The position numbers and the translations under genes were made by a program. From Wuchereria bancrofti (taxonomy: Eukaryota; Nematoda; Chromadorea; Rhabditida; Onchocercidae), in NCBI GenBank assembly GCA_005281725.1, contig SSBO01000012.1, positions 5,161,564 through 5,225,563 of the forward strand: 64,000 nucleotides of DNA, read 5' to 3'. The notes beneath the pieces are model-generated. The model ran no database searches, was not told the origin of the DNA, and saw nothing but the letters and a program-made list of their open reading frames with translations. The stretch's first letter is position 1; each line of letters starts with the position of its first letter. Positions 28,425-41,639 of the stretch are shown piece by piece.

Positions 28425-28453
28425 TGTATATATTATATATATATGTATATATT
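28425..28453. repeat. TA-rich microsatellite
   Basis: Imperfect (TA)n run with GTATATAT interruptions in the TBCK downstream region. Simple sequence only. Confidence 0.7.
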
Positions 28454-29739
28454 AGTGACGTGGATGAGCACCATAAACCAGTCAAAGATTTCTCTGCATA
28501 AAATATCAGGATTAAAAAAAAATTGGGAAGAGTCTGTTTAGGAGGAGTTGGAACGATCTCGTACCCGGCATCTATCAGTTAGCAGACAGCGAAGAATAAT
28601 TTAGCAGCGAAGCTGATAGGATGACTATCAACTTAAAATTAAGTTACGATGCGAAAGATACCAGTCACTGCATTTATTTCTAGTGCATACATTCTCCTAG
28701 TGATACTCTGTAAGCTTCATTTTATTACACTCATTCCGTTGATGTGGGATGCAGTATATTATACTTTAGATTAACTAATCACAATATTCCGCTCATTACT
28801 GACAAATTCCAATATAGAATTTCACTAACTGATTAAACGTATACTAAATTAGCTAGTATCGAGAAACCAACATCTGAAGATGATTATTTTTTTTAGATTA
28901 AGTAATCAGAACGCTCCGTAATAGTTACTCAATAAATAAAGTTGTTACTAAACAATCGAGAAGGAGGGTTGAGCACGTGATCTAAATGGCAGAATCAAAA
29001 GGATTGATACTTATTCGAGGACTGGGAATTTACTAAGGATAGAATTGCTAGTTGCAGAACACAAAAATAGCAATAACATACGTACTTGAATGAAAAGGAA
29101 ACGGAAAAAGACACTGTAATTTTAAATATTTACAACGAAAATTTTAACCGGCAGTCATTGGCACTTAGATTTATGAACAGGTTTTATCCTAGATCCTTAG
29201 CTATTATGAAATGAAAGCTATGAATCTTGCACGCAGCTGCACTTTTACCGCAAACATGGGAAATTAGTTATCAGCACTGCTAAAAGGTTTTGGACAGTGC
29301 CCATTATCAGTTCTCAAGGTAGTTTCTAATGCAGCAAATGAACCCGCTTGTTTCTCTTGTTTCTTTGCTGATTCGCTCTCTAAAAAGCGCAGAAATAAAT
29401 TTTTCACAGAATCGTAGAATCTTACTTCAGTTTTGTACGATAGCTATCTGGTGCTTTTTAAGAGGTGTGAAAGAAATTTCGGATTATAAGCAGTCGCTCA
29501 TAAGTTTAGTTACGTTATATTGTTTGCTGTATACAAAACTTAACAAAACATGATCATTACTTCCAAGTTAGACATTAATCCACTCAAATTTGCCAGTGTT
29601 TCTTTAGCGCTCACTCAGATCTAATTTTTGACTTCATAGTTTTCGTTAGGCATTTATCCTTATTATGTTTTATGACTATCAGTAACAGTAGAATATTGCA
29701 TGACGTCTTGGAATATAATGATATACAAGTATGTGTGCC

Positions 29740-29792
29740 CAATTTCCAATTATGCCAGTAAGATCCAACAATTTCCAATTATGCTAGTAAGA
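29740..29792. repeat. Short tandem direct repeat, 24-base unit
   Basis: Two copies of a unit starting CAATTTCCAATTATG and ending AGTAAGA lie at 29740-29763 and 29769-29792, offset 29 bases, differing at one position (GCC versus GCT). Intergenic, no visible function. Confidence 0.75.
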
Positions 29793-30063
29793 GAGTTATT
29801 GCTGTTTTAACGTTGTTTATGAAACACTCAGACAAATCCCTATGAACTCATGTGTTTATGTCTTAAAAAGCGAATAACGTGACAGGCTGCTCGAATTTGC
29901 CATTGTCCAACATTCATTTAATAATTCTACTGCTGTAGTACATTAGCAAAAGCGACGTTGCAAAAAGCGCTTTCTGTACAAAAATTTAATGATTGACATT
30001 TGTCAAAAACTGGTTGGTGCGAAAAACTGATTTAGAAATGATTTGAGCACCGTAAACACTTTG

Positions 30064-31553
30064 TTATTTTTCTGGTAGAATTATTATGCAAGGATTGAGA
30101 TTTTTGCCACTGGACAAACTTAATGCTCTACAATTTTTTTTTTCTTTTTTTTGAAGTAGAATTGAATTATCTACTACTGACCAATAAGTTCTGTATTGCT
30201 CCGTTGACATCACCATCATCACTCCATGCTTTCGAACAGCGCAATCGGATAAATCGGTATATTTTGCAAATAGCACTTCGGTGAAACCTAAGAATGCATA
30301 ATAGGCATCAAGGTAGCTTAAAGAAAAAGTTAAATCATTTATGTAGAAGAATCGATGTAATAACTGAAAAATTATGAGCTTTTTGTATATTTTAAATTCT
30401 TGAATCATTTTTTTTTTCGACCTATCCTGTAGTATCTATTAAAATTCCAGCAATAAGGAATATAGGTTTTCTTTTTTAATCCACATTTCCAGTAATCATG
30501 GAAAGCATAAAATAAACATTCTGAAAAACAATCAGTATATTCATCAGCTTAATCCTAGCTAAAAGTTTTATTGTTTCATTTAAAAAATTCCATAAATTGT
30601 GGACTTTTTTAATGCTTACCTCATTGACTTAAATTATTTTGGCAACAAATTCTTTAGTATACTGAAGCAGAAGTAGCACTTTGTTTCCTCTCTTTTCTGG
30701 TGTTTCCAAAACAATTTCAAATTAACATTTCCTAAAGGCAACAAAATTATCGCGTTAGCTGTACATTTCATGTTTGCTGCTTCATGACGGCATATTTTAA
30801 ATATGAGTTGCATGAGTTGTAAGAAATAAATATTATAATGACTTTATAGCAATAATTCACAGATTGTATCCAAATGATTTAATCCTTTAAGAATTATGGA
30901 ACAGGAATTCACTTTCAACTACTGATTCAAGAACTAGAAAGTTGTTTTATTAAAATTTTGAGGATTCTTTTAGTTCTGCATAAGTTTTGAACGTATTTGG
31001 AGTTATAAACATCAGAAACGGTCTGTGGATTAACTCAAATTGACCTTGANNNNNNNNNNNNNNNNNNNNNNNNNNNNNNNNNNNNNNNNNNNNNNNNNNN
31101 NNNNNNNNNNNNNNNNNNNNNNNNNNNNNNNNNNNNNNNNNNNNNNNNNNNNNNNNNNNNNNNNNNNNNNNNNNNNNNNNNNNNNNNNNNNNNNNNNNNN
31201 NNNNNNNNNNNNNNNNNNNNNNNNNNNNNNNNNNNNNNNNNNNNNNNNNNNNNNNNNNNNNNNNNNNNNNNNNNNNNNNNNNNNNNNNNNNNNNNNNNNN
31301 NNNNNNNNNNNNNNNNNNNNNNNNNNNNNNNNNNNNNNNNNNNNNNNNNNNNNNNNNNNNNNNNNNNNNNNNNNNNNNNNNNNNNNNNNNNNNNNNNNNN
31401 NNNNNNNNNNNNNNNNNNNNNNNNNNNNNNNNNNNNNNNNNNNNNNNNNNNNNNNNNNNNNNNNNNNNNNNNNNNNNNNNNAAATGTTTCAATCAAGAAA
31501 TCCGTTATGCAATACTCATCTGAATTGTCTGTAGTTCCACAGTTTGTCAACAA
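30064..31553 (-). CDS. Lipocalin-like secreted protein, fifth array member (broken by assembly gap)
   Basis: Two late segments match the array family. Immediately left of the gap, 31049-30953 encodes GQFELI...RPFLMFITPNTFKTY, aligning with GQYSFTILS...YPLYVFARDPVVYKQ of the 539-aa neighbour. Exon 30363-30064 follows a perfect TTTTTCAG acceptor in phase 0 and encodes LLHRFFYIND...YLDAYYAFLGFTEVLFAKYT...C, aligning with the closing helix and Cys of the others (WLEDQGFINGFIRAFN...C). It then runs into a Lys-rich tail and a stop at 30064. The donor between them is unclear: no GT fits, and a GC at GCAGAA would place the join exactly where paralogues splice. A fragment just right of the gap (about 31492-31553; NSDEYCITDF) may be the exon carrying the first Cys. 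The signal-peptide and G-x-W exons were not found. It may be a diverged gene or a decaying copy. Confidence 0.5.
31050..31491. other. Assembly gap (442 N)
   Basis: A run of 442 undetermined bases. It falls inside the fifth lipocalin-like gene and hides at least one barrel exon. In a tandem array such a gap could reflect collapse of similar copies. Confidence 0.99.
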
Positions 31554-32772
31554 AGAATATGTGCATTACTTATTATCAAGCCTGAAAGCCAAACTCAGAT
31601 TTGACTGTTAACAAGTTACCAGTTCTTTACTTCAACTACTACCATGAGCAACTGATTAGGGACAGCTGTTTACTCACAGTAATCATACGGTTGGTTGTAA
31701 ACACTCCTATTCTATGAACAGATTAAAGGAGGTAATAGGTTGGCTGGCGAGCACCGCTCCGAACATAATGCGCTTTCTGCGCCCCTCCAGATCTATTTCC
31801 TTAAATTTTTTAATATTGTTCAGTAGCCTCGTTCAATGATAATCTTTATCTCAATAAAATAAAGACTGGTCAACATTTCCTTCTTTGCAAAGCATTCCCT
31901 ATTCGGGTCTACAGTCTACCTGAATCAGACCGTATTTTACGACAATAGCTGTAGTAATCCAACAGAAAGCAACTTGTGATATGTGAAATGTTTGAAAGAC
32001 TGATTAACGAATATATCGGGCACATTCTTGCCTCCTATACCATCATCCCTCACGCTTTTAGGTGTATTGTATAAAACCGGGAGGGAGCTAAACTGCTTAA
32101 TTAAATATATAAAACCTTAAAAAATAGTTTGGCAAAAATGAATAAAACAAAAAAACAAAGACCAGAAAATGAAAAGTGAGAGAAAGATAAACAACGTGAA
32201 ACGTTGGCGGATAGAAAATTAGTAGTCATGCCATCAAAGAAGAGAAAAATTGAAATTAGGAAACCATTCGTAACTTTATTTTAACCACACCGGAAATGCA
32301 ATTTTTGATAGCATCAGTTTTTTTGTTTCGAATTGATATGCAACACATTTCGTTTCAAATAAAATCATTACAGTACCGTTCAATTGACAAATGTCAAATA
32401 AAGTTTTAGCAGTATTTGAAACTCTTTTTCAGATGAAATTACCAACTGATTAAACAAATATGATCAGTCGAATATCCAGTGTTTCCGTTAATCTATTAGA
32501 TTTTGCCATTTTCGTTTTACTCTGTTTTTTAGAAGTTTAGACGTCAATACCATTTCATAACACTATTCATCTTCCTAACAGATTCCTTAATGATGAGAGA
32601 CAAAAAAGAAAAAAAAAAATTATTTGTACAGTAGAAAGTACTTGTCGTAAAATTTACTATTCACAATAATTTCCGCAGCATGCAGCCATACTACCTTAAT
32701 TGGTCAATGAAACAGTTATAAAAAATTAGGACGCAAATAAATTACTGCAACCAGTGAAAATGAAAATAGTAG
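31554..32772. other. Region between fifth and first complete lipocalin-like genes
   Basis: No complete exon identified. The 5' exons of the gap-interrupted gene should lie here or inside the gap, but I could not find a signal-peptide frame or a G-x-W motif. A small inverted repeat (GCGC-TTTCT-GCGC) occurs near 31770. Otherwise AT-rich. Confidence 0.4.
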
Positions 32773-35643
32773 CTAACGCCCTGCTCCAGAAAATGTCGGC
32801 GTGTACTGACATTGGCTGTAATCCACGGGAGAGATCATGTTGAAAGCTTTTGTCATCACGTTTATGTAGTCTGGAAAGTATTTTGTTCATTAATTTTTAA
32901 TTTGATGAGATTTGAACCCAGAAAACACAACCAGAAGTGATACAACTTTCATAGATCACCAAGTTTTCAGTAACTATATGATCAACTTAATTATTTGTTC
33001 CTGTTCTATCCGTTGTTTTTAAGCCATAATTTACTCATTTCAAAAATCGATGTGTTTTCATCATTTTTGAAGTTTTTTAAATCCCTATAATTGATCAATA
33101 ATGTTCCTTCAAAGCAAGTAACTTACTATTATCTTCCAAAAATTGTAATACATTTCGCATATGTTCGTTGCGGAATCTTTCTGGGTCTCTGGCAATCACA
33201 AATACAGGAAATCGGACCCAGTTCGATACTATCACATAATCATACTGGTTGTATTCGTTTAATGGACCCTTTTTTATTACCCAAACTGCAATGTGAAAAA
33301 TTTTACTGGATTTTGATCAAGAAATATAATGGCACTCTTGATAGGTTGTTTATAAATATGAAAATACATGAAGTTTAAAAAGAGAACTCGAATTTTTATG
33401 ATTTTTTCTTGAAATTTTCTGTAATTAAAACTTTCGAAAATGTCTTGAACACAAATTGGATTGCTATTAGACCAATGATACGAAGTCTAAGTTTCATTTA
33501 AAAATGTGAACAATGAAATAAACTCGAATAACTTCTTCAGATAATGAAAAAATCAAGCTTGAATGTTGGACTTAAGAACTACATCTTGTTCTGACCTAAA
33601 TCAGTTGACCTTCAATGTCCAAACATTCTGAATTTGAGGCACTGCAGCCTTGCATATAACAATACTATTATGCAGGTATACATTTTTCTGACTACATAAA
33701 CTGATTACATGGTTCCGAATCCGGCGAATTGCTATTGTGGAGAACGAACTGCCCAGTATCACCTGATTTGAATCCGTAACCAAGTGAGAAACGTGGTGGG
33801 CCATTAGCATTCCCCTCACGATAAAATTTCAGGATTGTAAAGGTCGCGCTATATGTATTGTTCGTTAGCGCACCAACTATAAAAGATTAATTTCGAGTTT
33901 TAACAAAATTTTCAAATTATTTAAGACTGATTTTTCTTGATGTAATTTTGTATTTTCCTTTTTTTTCTGCGCGAGTGACTTGCCAGACTATTTTTTAGTT
34001 TTATTAGTTTAACTGATACTAGAAGAATTTCATATTATGTTATGAAATTTATTTTAGGAAAGTAAAGAAAGCAGAATATCGATAACCAAGGCTATTATAA
34101 TATTTTTATCGATAGGAATAAAAATTGTTTGTTGACAACTAAAACAAACAGAACATACAGTGCGACACTGTGCATGCTTCACGGATAACATGGGGACTGT
34201 TGATTACCTAAAATTTGAATTAGATGAAAATACTGTTAATGAAAATTGTCTAACTGATCAAAAGTGGAAAACGCATACTTGGAACCAACGACCCGTCATG
34301 CGGGCGACATCAACATTCTCAGCTGCTGGGTGAACAGCTCGAAAGACATCTTTTGCCAAATTTTTAGCGTAACCTTTTGGTACTAATCGGCTGATCGATG
34401 AACCCAAAAGGGTATTTGTAGGTGGGATCATTTGTGGAAATAACTGACTTATCTAAACAAAATATGGTTACCTTGCAAGTGAGGATGGAAAATATTCTCT
34501 AATATTAACACTTGTAATACAACTACAACTCTCTTAGCATATAGCCAAAGACACCATGAAAAATGTTAGCATGAGTATTCCGAATATTCAATTCAATTAT
34601 AAATTAGTTTTGAATTTAGGAAAAAAAATTTTTTAAAAATTTAGTTTATATTATTCTGAAATTTGAATAGAAAAAAGAAAACAGACCAGATAGTTGAAAT
34701 TGCTAAGACCAGGAATAGTGTTCACGCCTGGTATAGCTGGCACATCCTGCGGTCCAGGAAAAGCTGGTACTGGTATTGGAGCCAAACCAGGAATTTGTCC
34801 ACTAGCAATACCTTGCAAATCGATACGGTTCTGATTTGCTTCAGCTATCACCGAATTTATATCATCATTTTGAAAGGAGCTAGATGCCACTAGTGGCTTA
34901 TATCTTCGACCATTGAAATCAGATGATAGCCCTAACTGATTCAAAATGCTATCCGCTATTTCGCTTACTTTTGCTAGTGCAATTTTATCCTATAAAGTAC
35001 AATTTATGGAACTGGTATGGTGTCAATTTTTTTAATGTTTAACTTTATAATTTTCTTCTTGTAATTTCTCAATCTTGACATTGTTTTTGCACTACCAGTT
35101 GCAAAAGTATGCAAAAGTATATCACATGAAAGTTGGATGAAATAATCGCAGAGCCTTGAGATCACCATTTAAATCTAAGCAGTATGCAATAATTAAATGA
35201 GATGTTGGAGTGTTGGCTGAAGTTCCTGACTTTCCTCTCCAAAAAATTTTACATGGCTTATGCTCTTGCATTCTAACTGCAAAATGATTTAATTAACTGA
35301 TACTTAATTATATCAACTAAAAATATGAAGTCTATTTTGATAAACAGTATTATCACCATACCACTATTAAATTTAACGAACAAACCTGTTTGGTAAGTAC
35401 AATATTTTTGCCAAATAACTGTGATGTAGAATTATTTTGTTTGCTATCTCGAAAAATTTTCGAAGATGGTCTTAGCGAGAATAAGCCTTCAGTATTAACT
35501 GAAGGAAGTTGTTGGAAATCATTGTGGATTAACTGTGAGTGGGACAAAGGTAAGCTAATCCAGGAAATGAAGCTAAAGATTAAAATAAAAATAGTACGGA
35601 CTGTAGAGGAACGACCTAAAGAAGAAGCAGTCATTTGGATCAT
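32773..35643 (-). CDS. Secreted lipocalin-like protein (402 aa)
   Basis: Seven exons: 35643-35386, 34989-34687, 34452-34279, 34207-34159, 33876-33709, 33285-33127, 32870-32773; sum 1209 nt. The N-terminus has a signal peptide or anchor (TIFILIFSFISWISLPLSHS). Residues about 87-245 form a low-complexity extension with repeated I-P-G and P-x-P-x-P (IPGLAPIPVPAFPGPQDVP). The barrel begins with MTGRWFQVINSP, the G-x-W lipocalin signature, then a Cys strand (REACTVSH), TATF-like strand SATFTILKFYREG, GYGFKSGDTGQFVLH, and the shared core strand NQYDYVIVSNWVRFPVFVIA followed by RDPERF. It closes with a helix and a last Cys (YSQCQYTPTF). The first Cys could pair with the last, as in lipocalins. Probable role: extracellular carrier of a hydrophobic ligand; ligand unknown. 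Neighbours on both sides are paralogues on the same strand. No clear trans-splice acceptor precedes the ATG. Confidence 0.85.
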
Positions 35644-37620
35644 CAATGTTTGAAATGTTTTGAACTAGGTCATTGGTACATAATCAGCAGCAGTCTGTGT
35701 CTTCCTCTTCCTACACTGACACGTACTATTACGCCCTCCAAAAGAGGGTTATTTTGGGGTCTATGTCCCTTTTCGCCTCTTCTTCTTGCCTATTCCTGTC
35801 ATTTTAAGAGCTCAGTATCCACATATTTCAGTGCTCTTTTTTTTTCTATTATTTCATCATTTTCAAGGATTTACTAGTTCGCCACCATTTCAACACTTTA
35901 TTTAGCTCGAAAGTACTGTCACTTTCCATACTCATCACGGTGATCTAAAAAATTTTTCTCCTGGATAACTTTTAATAAGAGATGTACATGTTTTACATAT
36001 CTTTTTCAATACTTTGATAAATAGAATTTGAATTACAAATGACCCACATATTACTTCCCGCTCTACACATTTGCTGCTTCATGATTAATTAATGTTAGTC
36101 TTCTGCCTTCGTTGAACGAAACTGAACGGACATAGGATATTTGACCACTTTCAACTTATGCTGTGACTTCAGTAAACGCGTGATTTCTTGGAAACGGGGA
36201 AAAAAATGAGTTCGAATTTCTGCATTTTTTCTCGAAAATTTGTAGGGATCAACAAAGTAGCGGACAATCTAAATGATGATGGGAACGGAAATTTTGAACT
36301 CAATGGAAGGAATGACTCTGTTACTCATTATTTCGATATCAGTACATAGCTATATCATCGCAGTAATATGAACATAATAAAACGTAGTTGCAAGAATTAC
36401 ATACAACATCATCTATTATCGGTCAAATGGTCCTGAAGCGCTTTTTTCACGATTGCAAGAAAATAAGCAGCAGTCTGACGCAAGAAATGATGCAACATAG
36501 AGATGAACGCTTCTGCTTCAAGTATGAAATTGTAGATGACAACAAACAATGAAAAATCACTCCCCCTTCAAGGATTTTCAATCCAGAACAATGGATAATA
36601 GACACTTTTTCTCTACAATTTTCATCGGAATTTAAATAGTTTTCCAAACTCACTGACATGAAAATTTAGTTATCACCTCTCGTCACTTCATTTTGATGAC
36701 TCAAAAAGTCATTGTTCAGAGTTGCATAACAATTATCATGATCATAAAAACGGCTAAGCTTTATTTGTATCATTTGAAGAATCAAGTTAAGTGTATTCAG
36801 AAGACTTATCCCAATTATTTATTATTCTTAAACTGGAGTGAATATAACAATCAGCGCAATGTAAAACATAGATTTATACGCAAAATCCAGAATTTGCACA
36901 TCTTTTGCACCTCTGTTGAATAAATGTATTACAGCAAAAAATAAAGTGTGGAGATGTATGCTGAACTTTCAGTTCGAAGCATTATGTACAGTGTTAATGC
37001 ACATATTTTCGGCCTGGTAAATCTAACAACGTTCAGGAAAAATTTTTCGAAACCTTGGGAAAATGGCATTTTTTGCTATAAAATAAGGAAACAATGCCAA
37101 TTTGAGGAAATAAAACGAAAAATATAATTTGAGCTGGCCTATATACTATTTATTTGTATTTTCGGTGTACACAAAGAAAACCAGGTGTTTGGAAAGAACT
37201 ACTGATGACAGAAAAGAAATACCCGGTAGAAAATTTGAATTTAATAGATTACATTAATAATTTTGGAAATGCTAATCTGTCATCGTAAGTACAGTAGTGC
37301 AAAAAAAAGACTGCTGTAGTTTCAAAAAAAAAAAAAGATTAATGTAATCAATGTGAAGCGAAACATGAATTTTAAATTTAACTTCATTAGAAAGAGATCG
37401 AATATGGCAAGCATCCTTTTAAACTGTTTCTCTGTTACTTTTGATTTTAACTACAAAACCAGTAGCACTCTCAACTAGTATTTTTGAGGTGCTAATCTCT
37501 ACCATTAAACAAAAGAGAACTGAAGAAATAATGAAGAAATAACGAGAACGAAATTAGATAATTTATTGCAGCAGAATTCATTAATACTATGCCATTTAAG
37601 ATAACAGTGTTGAAAATGCA
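35644..37620. other. Intergenic region within lipocalin-like array
   Basis: About 2 kb between paralogues, AT-rich, no exon recognised. It should contain the promoter of the 402-aa gene, and it holds the polyadenylation signal of the 539-aa gene at 37562-37567. Confidence 0.45.
37562..37567 (-). terminator. Polyadenylation signal of 539-aa lipocalin-like gene
   Basis: The minus strand carries AATAAA 54 bases after the stop codon at 37621, a typical nematode 3' UTR distance. Confidence 0.6.
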
Positions 37621-40600
37621 TTATGCATGAACGTTGAACAGACTCGGTGGAAATGTGCACACCGAATTATCCACGGGTGCAACAATGTTCAACAAGCGGG
37701 AAAATCCATTAATTAACCCTTTCTGTTCAAGGATTTGATTTACAGTGGTTTCATAACGCTATAATAATGGAAAAATGATTAAAATTCCAGAATTCTGAAA
37801 ATGAGAATGCTCCTATTTAATGAACTTATAAAACGATGACAATACTTCACTATATTACCTTATTCAAAACCAGAGATGTTGCAGTTTATTTTGAACTAAC
37901 TTTTTAATTATCATTTTTTGTCATGCAACACATTCACAGAAGTTCACTCACTGCAAAAAAAAAGGAAAAAAAAAACAATTTTAATTTGAACATCTGTGAA
38001 TTAGAAAATTCTGATTCTCAAAAATTATCATATTCTACCTTTGTTTGACTATTGGTATTCTACAGCAGCATACATTTTTAAAGATATCATATAGCAGCAA
38101 TTTAAATATAAAATAGTGACCTGCTTGTAAACGACAGGATCGCGTGCAAATACATACAATGGATAATTGCAATTCGTTGAAAGTATTGTGAAGCTGTATT
38201 GTCCGGCTTCATTCAACGGACCCGCGTGAATTATATGAACTAAAATTTTCATACAATAAAAGAAGTTGAGTTGTTTAATTTCCCAGATAAAATCAAATGA
38301 ATTTTCAAAGAAGCTATTTCCATGATCAATAAAAAGACTACAATATTCCTTTTAAATACCAGCGGTAAATACTTACCGCTGACATCATCTTGATAACTAG
38401 TTGTACGATAAATTAATTCTCCAGCTTGTTTAACAATAGCATAGCCAGAACTGATACGTGGTTTAACGTATGGTGTACCATCGGTTGTATATTCAAACAC
38501 TTCAAATATAGTACCAACCCCGCCATCATTCACATCTGCTAACTTCTTATAAGCAACCATACTACACGGTCCTGTTGCCAATGGTGGACTATACATGACC
38601 TAAAGATGCCAAAAATCTTTTCAAAGTTTGAATTCAGCTTAAAATGTCTGAATTAAAAAGAATTTGCACACGTTTGAACAAACATCAGTTTTCCTTTCCG
38701 TCTCAAACTTGTTTAAAACAGCTATTAATTCAAGCTAAAGTAGGAGATACCAACACCCTCTCAAATTTTTCACCACTCTCCGTCTAAACTTTAATTCTAA
38801 CTAACCTGATACCACTGACCCATGAATGCATCAACATCAAATTCTTCAATAGGAACTGGTTTTGGATTACAAAGTGGAGATGATGGTTGAGTTATTAGGT
38901 TTTGAATCATTTCCAAATTTTCGCCTATCACAGCTTGCTGTGCAGGGGTAAGTGTCAGTGACTTAGCATCAGGATTTTCATTACTTCCATTTGTCTAAAA
39001 CTTTTCATGCATAAAGTAAATCCATGAATAAATTATCTTAAAGCACTGATGAAAAGTACTTTCAATCATTTGGATTTAAGAAGTAAACACTGTCATACTG
39101 TTATCTTTCAAAACTTGAGACGATCTAAAATTCTTAATTCCTTCTTGTGCAGTTGACTACAAATTTGAAATATGCTTCTGTAAAATTAACGCAAAAATGT
39201 TTTTTAATGATACCGAATTTAGCTAACCCAGACTTATTACTTAAAATATTAAGACTTAGAACAAATTACCAACAATTTCAAATTTCTAAGACATGGATTT
39301 TTCAAGCAAGAATCACGGAACCAAAAATAATCACCTGAATAGATCCACTAGTGAGTGCTTTGTAGAGAACATCGGCGATCACGTTTTTGGCTGGAATTGG
39401 GCTGTTCTCACCCCCAATCAAATTACCAACTGCTTTCGTTAAACTTCGTGTGTCAGGTTCAAGCTTACTTTTTTTGTTGCTCAAACCGATTAAACTAATT
39501 ATTGTACCAATTAGGCCACCCGATGATGAAGAATCGTCCGTTAATGCACCATACTTAAACAAGGCTTGTAAGTTGAAAACTTCTATCAGAAATAAATTCA
39601 TTAACTTTCAATAATTTTGAAGTCATTCCGCAAGTCTAAATTTTTGCGAAAAATTTCCAAACGACTAGAACAAATAATTTCCTGTACAAACTTCTTCACT
39701 TTCGATGCCTTCATCATTACTTTCTTTGTCTGAGAGTGAAGCACGACGGATTTCAATCTCGTTAGGTCCAAAACCTCCATCAGGAACCTCGGGTTGTGAA
39801 TCAATCTTTGGTATTGCTGCCATCTAATGCAATCATCATTTATTGAGTTATCTGATTTCAAATTCGACAATCCACCCTTTTTTCCAATCTAATTCATTGT
39901 TTACACATCAGCACTTAGCTCACTCTCATCTGTTTCTTTTTTCTAGTTAATTTTGCTCTTAGAATAAAAAAAAAAAGGAAAAATATTGTCATAAACATAA
40001 CTGAAACTTAGTACCTGTTCTGTAGCTATCTGTCGTAAAGGAGGACGCATTAGCTCAACCGGTGGTCTGGCTAAATCAGGAAAAACGTTGGGTATACCAC
40101 GAATAGATGAATGCGCATGATCACCTGATCCCTCAATTTCATCATCTATTATCCCTTTCGGTTGCATTGCCTGCGATTGCATCAGTTGCATCATTTGAAC
40201 ATAATGTGAAAAAATCGGGAATCTAAGGCAACTAAATTCTACAGAAGCTAACATATGAAACCATGAAAGTATTGTGAATTGTTTGTGAAGCAGGTGAAAA
40301 AGGAAGTATGAAATTTTGACGTACTGGGTGTTTGCGGACATTTGAAAATGATGCAATTGGGCTACCACTGTTAGCAACCGAGAAACCCTGATTGAAACCG
40401 GGTGGTAGTTGTTGAGAAAATCCTGATGGTGCACTGAGAAACTGTTCCAGGGAACGTTCAACTTCATTCAATGGAGCGTTATTATTCTCTGAGTTGTCTC
40501 GTGCTGGACGACCTATTTCATAACTTTTTGGTGGGAAAAAGCCACCTGGTCTTGGACCAATAACACTTTCGACAAGGCCACGTGCATGATCTTCTAACTC

Positions 40601-40753
40601 AAAATATTTCTTGTATTCGGGTGGTACAGTTGGTTTTGCTGCATAACGCGGAGCTTGCGGTAAAGCGAATACATCGAGCTGGGCAGCAGTCAGTGGCATC
40701 ACATGGATCGTCAAAATTAATAAGAAAAGTGTCATATTCATGTTAGTTCCCAT
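37621..40753 (-). CDS. Secreted lipocalin-like protein (539 aa)
   Basis: Eight exons: 40753-40325, 40170-40015, 39823-39688, 39564-39335, 38994-38806, 38599-38377, 38239-38121, 37758-37621; sum 1620 nt. Signal peptide MNMTLFLLILTIHVMPLTAA, probable cleavage before QLDVF. Residues about 25-370 are a long Pro/Ser/Asn-rich, probably unstructured extension containing ELEDHARGLVESVIGPRPGG, EIEGSGDHAH and a hydrophobic Gly-rich piece GGLIGTIISLIGLSNKK. The barrel starts with VDAFMGQWYQVMYSP (G-x-W), then GPCSMVAYKK, TIFEVFEY, SSGYAIVKQAGELIYRT, GPLNEAGQYSFTIL, YPLYVFARDP, and closes with a helix plus SVCTFPP. The CDS ends at 37621 just before an AATAAA. The exon 2 acceptor (at 40170) was chosen because it is the one that keeps phase; it is the weakest call. 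Function as a ligand carrier is inferred from the fold only. Confidence 0.85.
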
Positions 40754-41639
40754 GTATTTACTGATGATGCTTTCTGTAAATCCATCAACTGTAAAGGTGT
40801 CTCATCTGTCCCATCAATCTAAACTGTTCAAAATTTCTCATATCGATTCGGGAACTGATATGAGTGCCGTTTATATACGAATTCAAAAGAAACGACTATT
40901 TCTATTTGATCAGACAGAACAGTTCAAACACCAACGATATTATACCGCTTTCTAAAGTTGCACAAATGGATCTCATAAGTTAATCGCAAGCAGTCCTTGA
41001 TTAAAGAAAATGTTTGATGCCTGACATCTTGAACTCTTTGTGATAGAAAGTAGTTGTGTTCATTAAATTAGAGATGATCCTGACGATATGTTGGAGACTA
41101 AGAAAGATAGCGTAAGCTATTACTGAGAACTACATCTTCGCAAATCTTTTTAAAATTTTTTGATCTAAAAGTGGTAAATGACCTAGAGAGGAAACAAAAT
41201 CGAAAAGCCGGAAGAACGGAGAGACCCAGCAAGTGACCCCCAATCGGAAAATAAATGGAAAGAAGGAAACGCTAGATGGTAGCTGTAGTTGCCGCATATT
41301 TGTGCATCACTTCAAACTAGCACATTAGGCCATTGCCCTTCAGTGACACGTTTATTGAACACGCATAATACATTGCCATTATAAGTTCAGCCGTAATCCA
41401 CACAACAGAGAAATACAGAAGACAGACAAACAGACGAACGGACTGACGGACACACCCACACACAAAAAGATCGACAGCAAGTGGACCGATCTAATAGAAG
41501 TGTACCAAACAGCTAGAAGATACGCCAAAGGCCGAAATATGTCAGAGTTGAACGGCGCAAGAATGCTCGCTTAGTGGTTCGACTGTGATAGCAATTTGTA
41601 TGTGTGTGGGCGTGTGTGTGTATGTCAACATTAATAGGG
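40754..41639. other. Intergenic region within lipocalin-like array
   Basis: About 0.9 kb. It holds a GT-rich microsatellite at 41598-41625 and a possible minus-strand AATAAA at 41351-41356, about 285 bases past the stop of the 280-aa gene. No exon seen. Confidence 0.5.
41598..41625. repeat. GT-rich microsatellite
   Basis: Imperfect (GT)n run (TATGTGTGTGGGCGTGTGTG...) about 15 bases beyond the stop codon of the 280-aa lipocalin-like gene, so it lies in its 3' UTR. Confidence 0.7.

Larger units (their letters stand above)
27730..30063. other. Intergenic region downstream of TBCK
   Basis: No gene recognised. TBCK (plus) and the lipocalin-like array (minus) converge here, so both 3' UTRs should lie in it; a plus-strand AATAAA occurs near 28208. 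It holds a TA-rich stretch at 28425-28453 and a 24-base direct repeat at 29740-29763 and 29769-29792. Open frames are short and low in protein-like content. Confidence 0.45.

Noticed and set aside
30950..31553. Long open frames spanning the N gap on both strands
   Set aside because: Artefact of undetermined bases; only the ends outside the gap were used as evidence.
39302..39614. Plus-strand frame opposite a lipocalin-like exon
   Set aside because: Shadow of the coding exon 39335-39564 on the minus strand, which has splice signals and phase.
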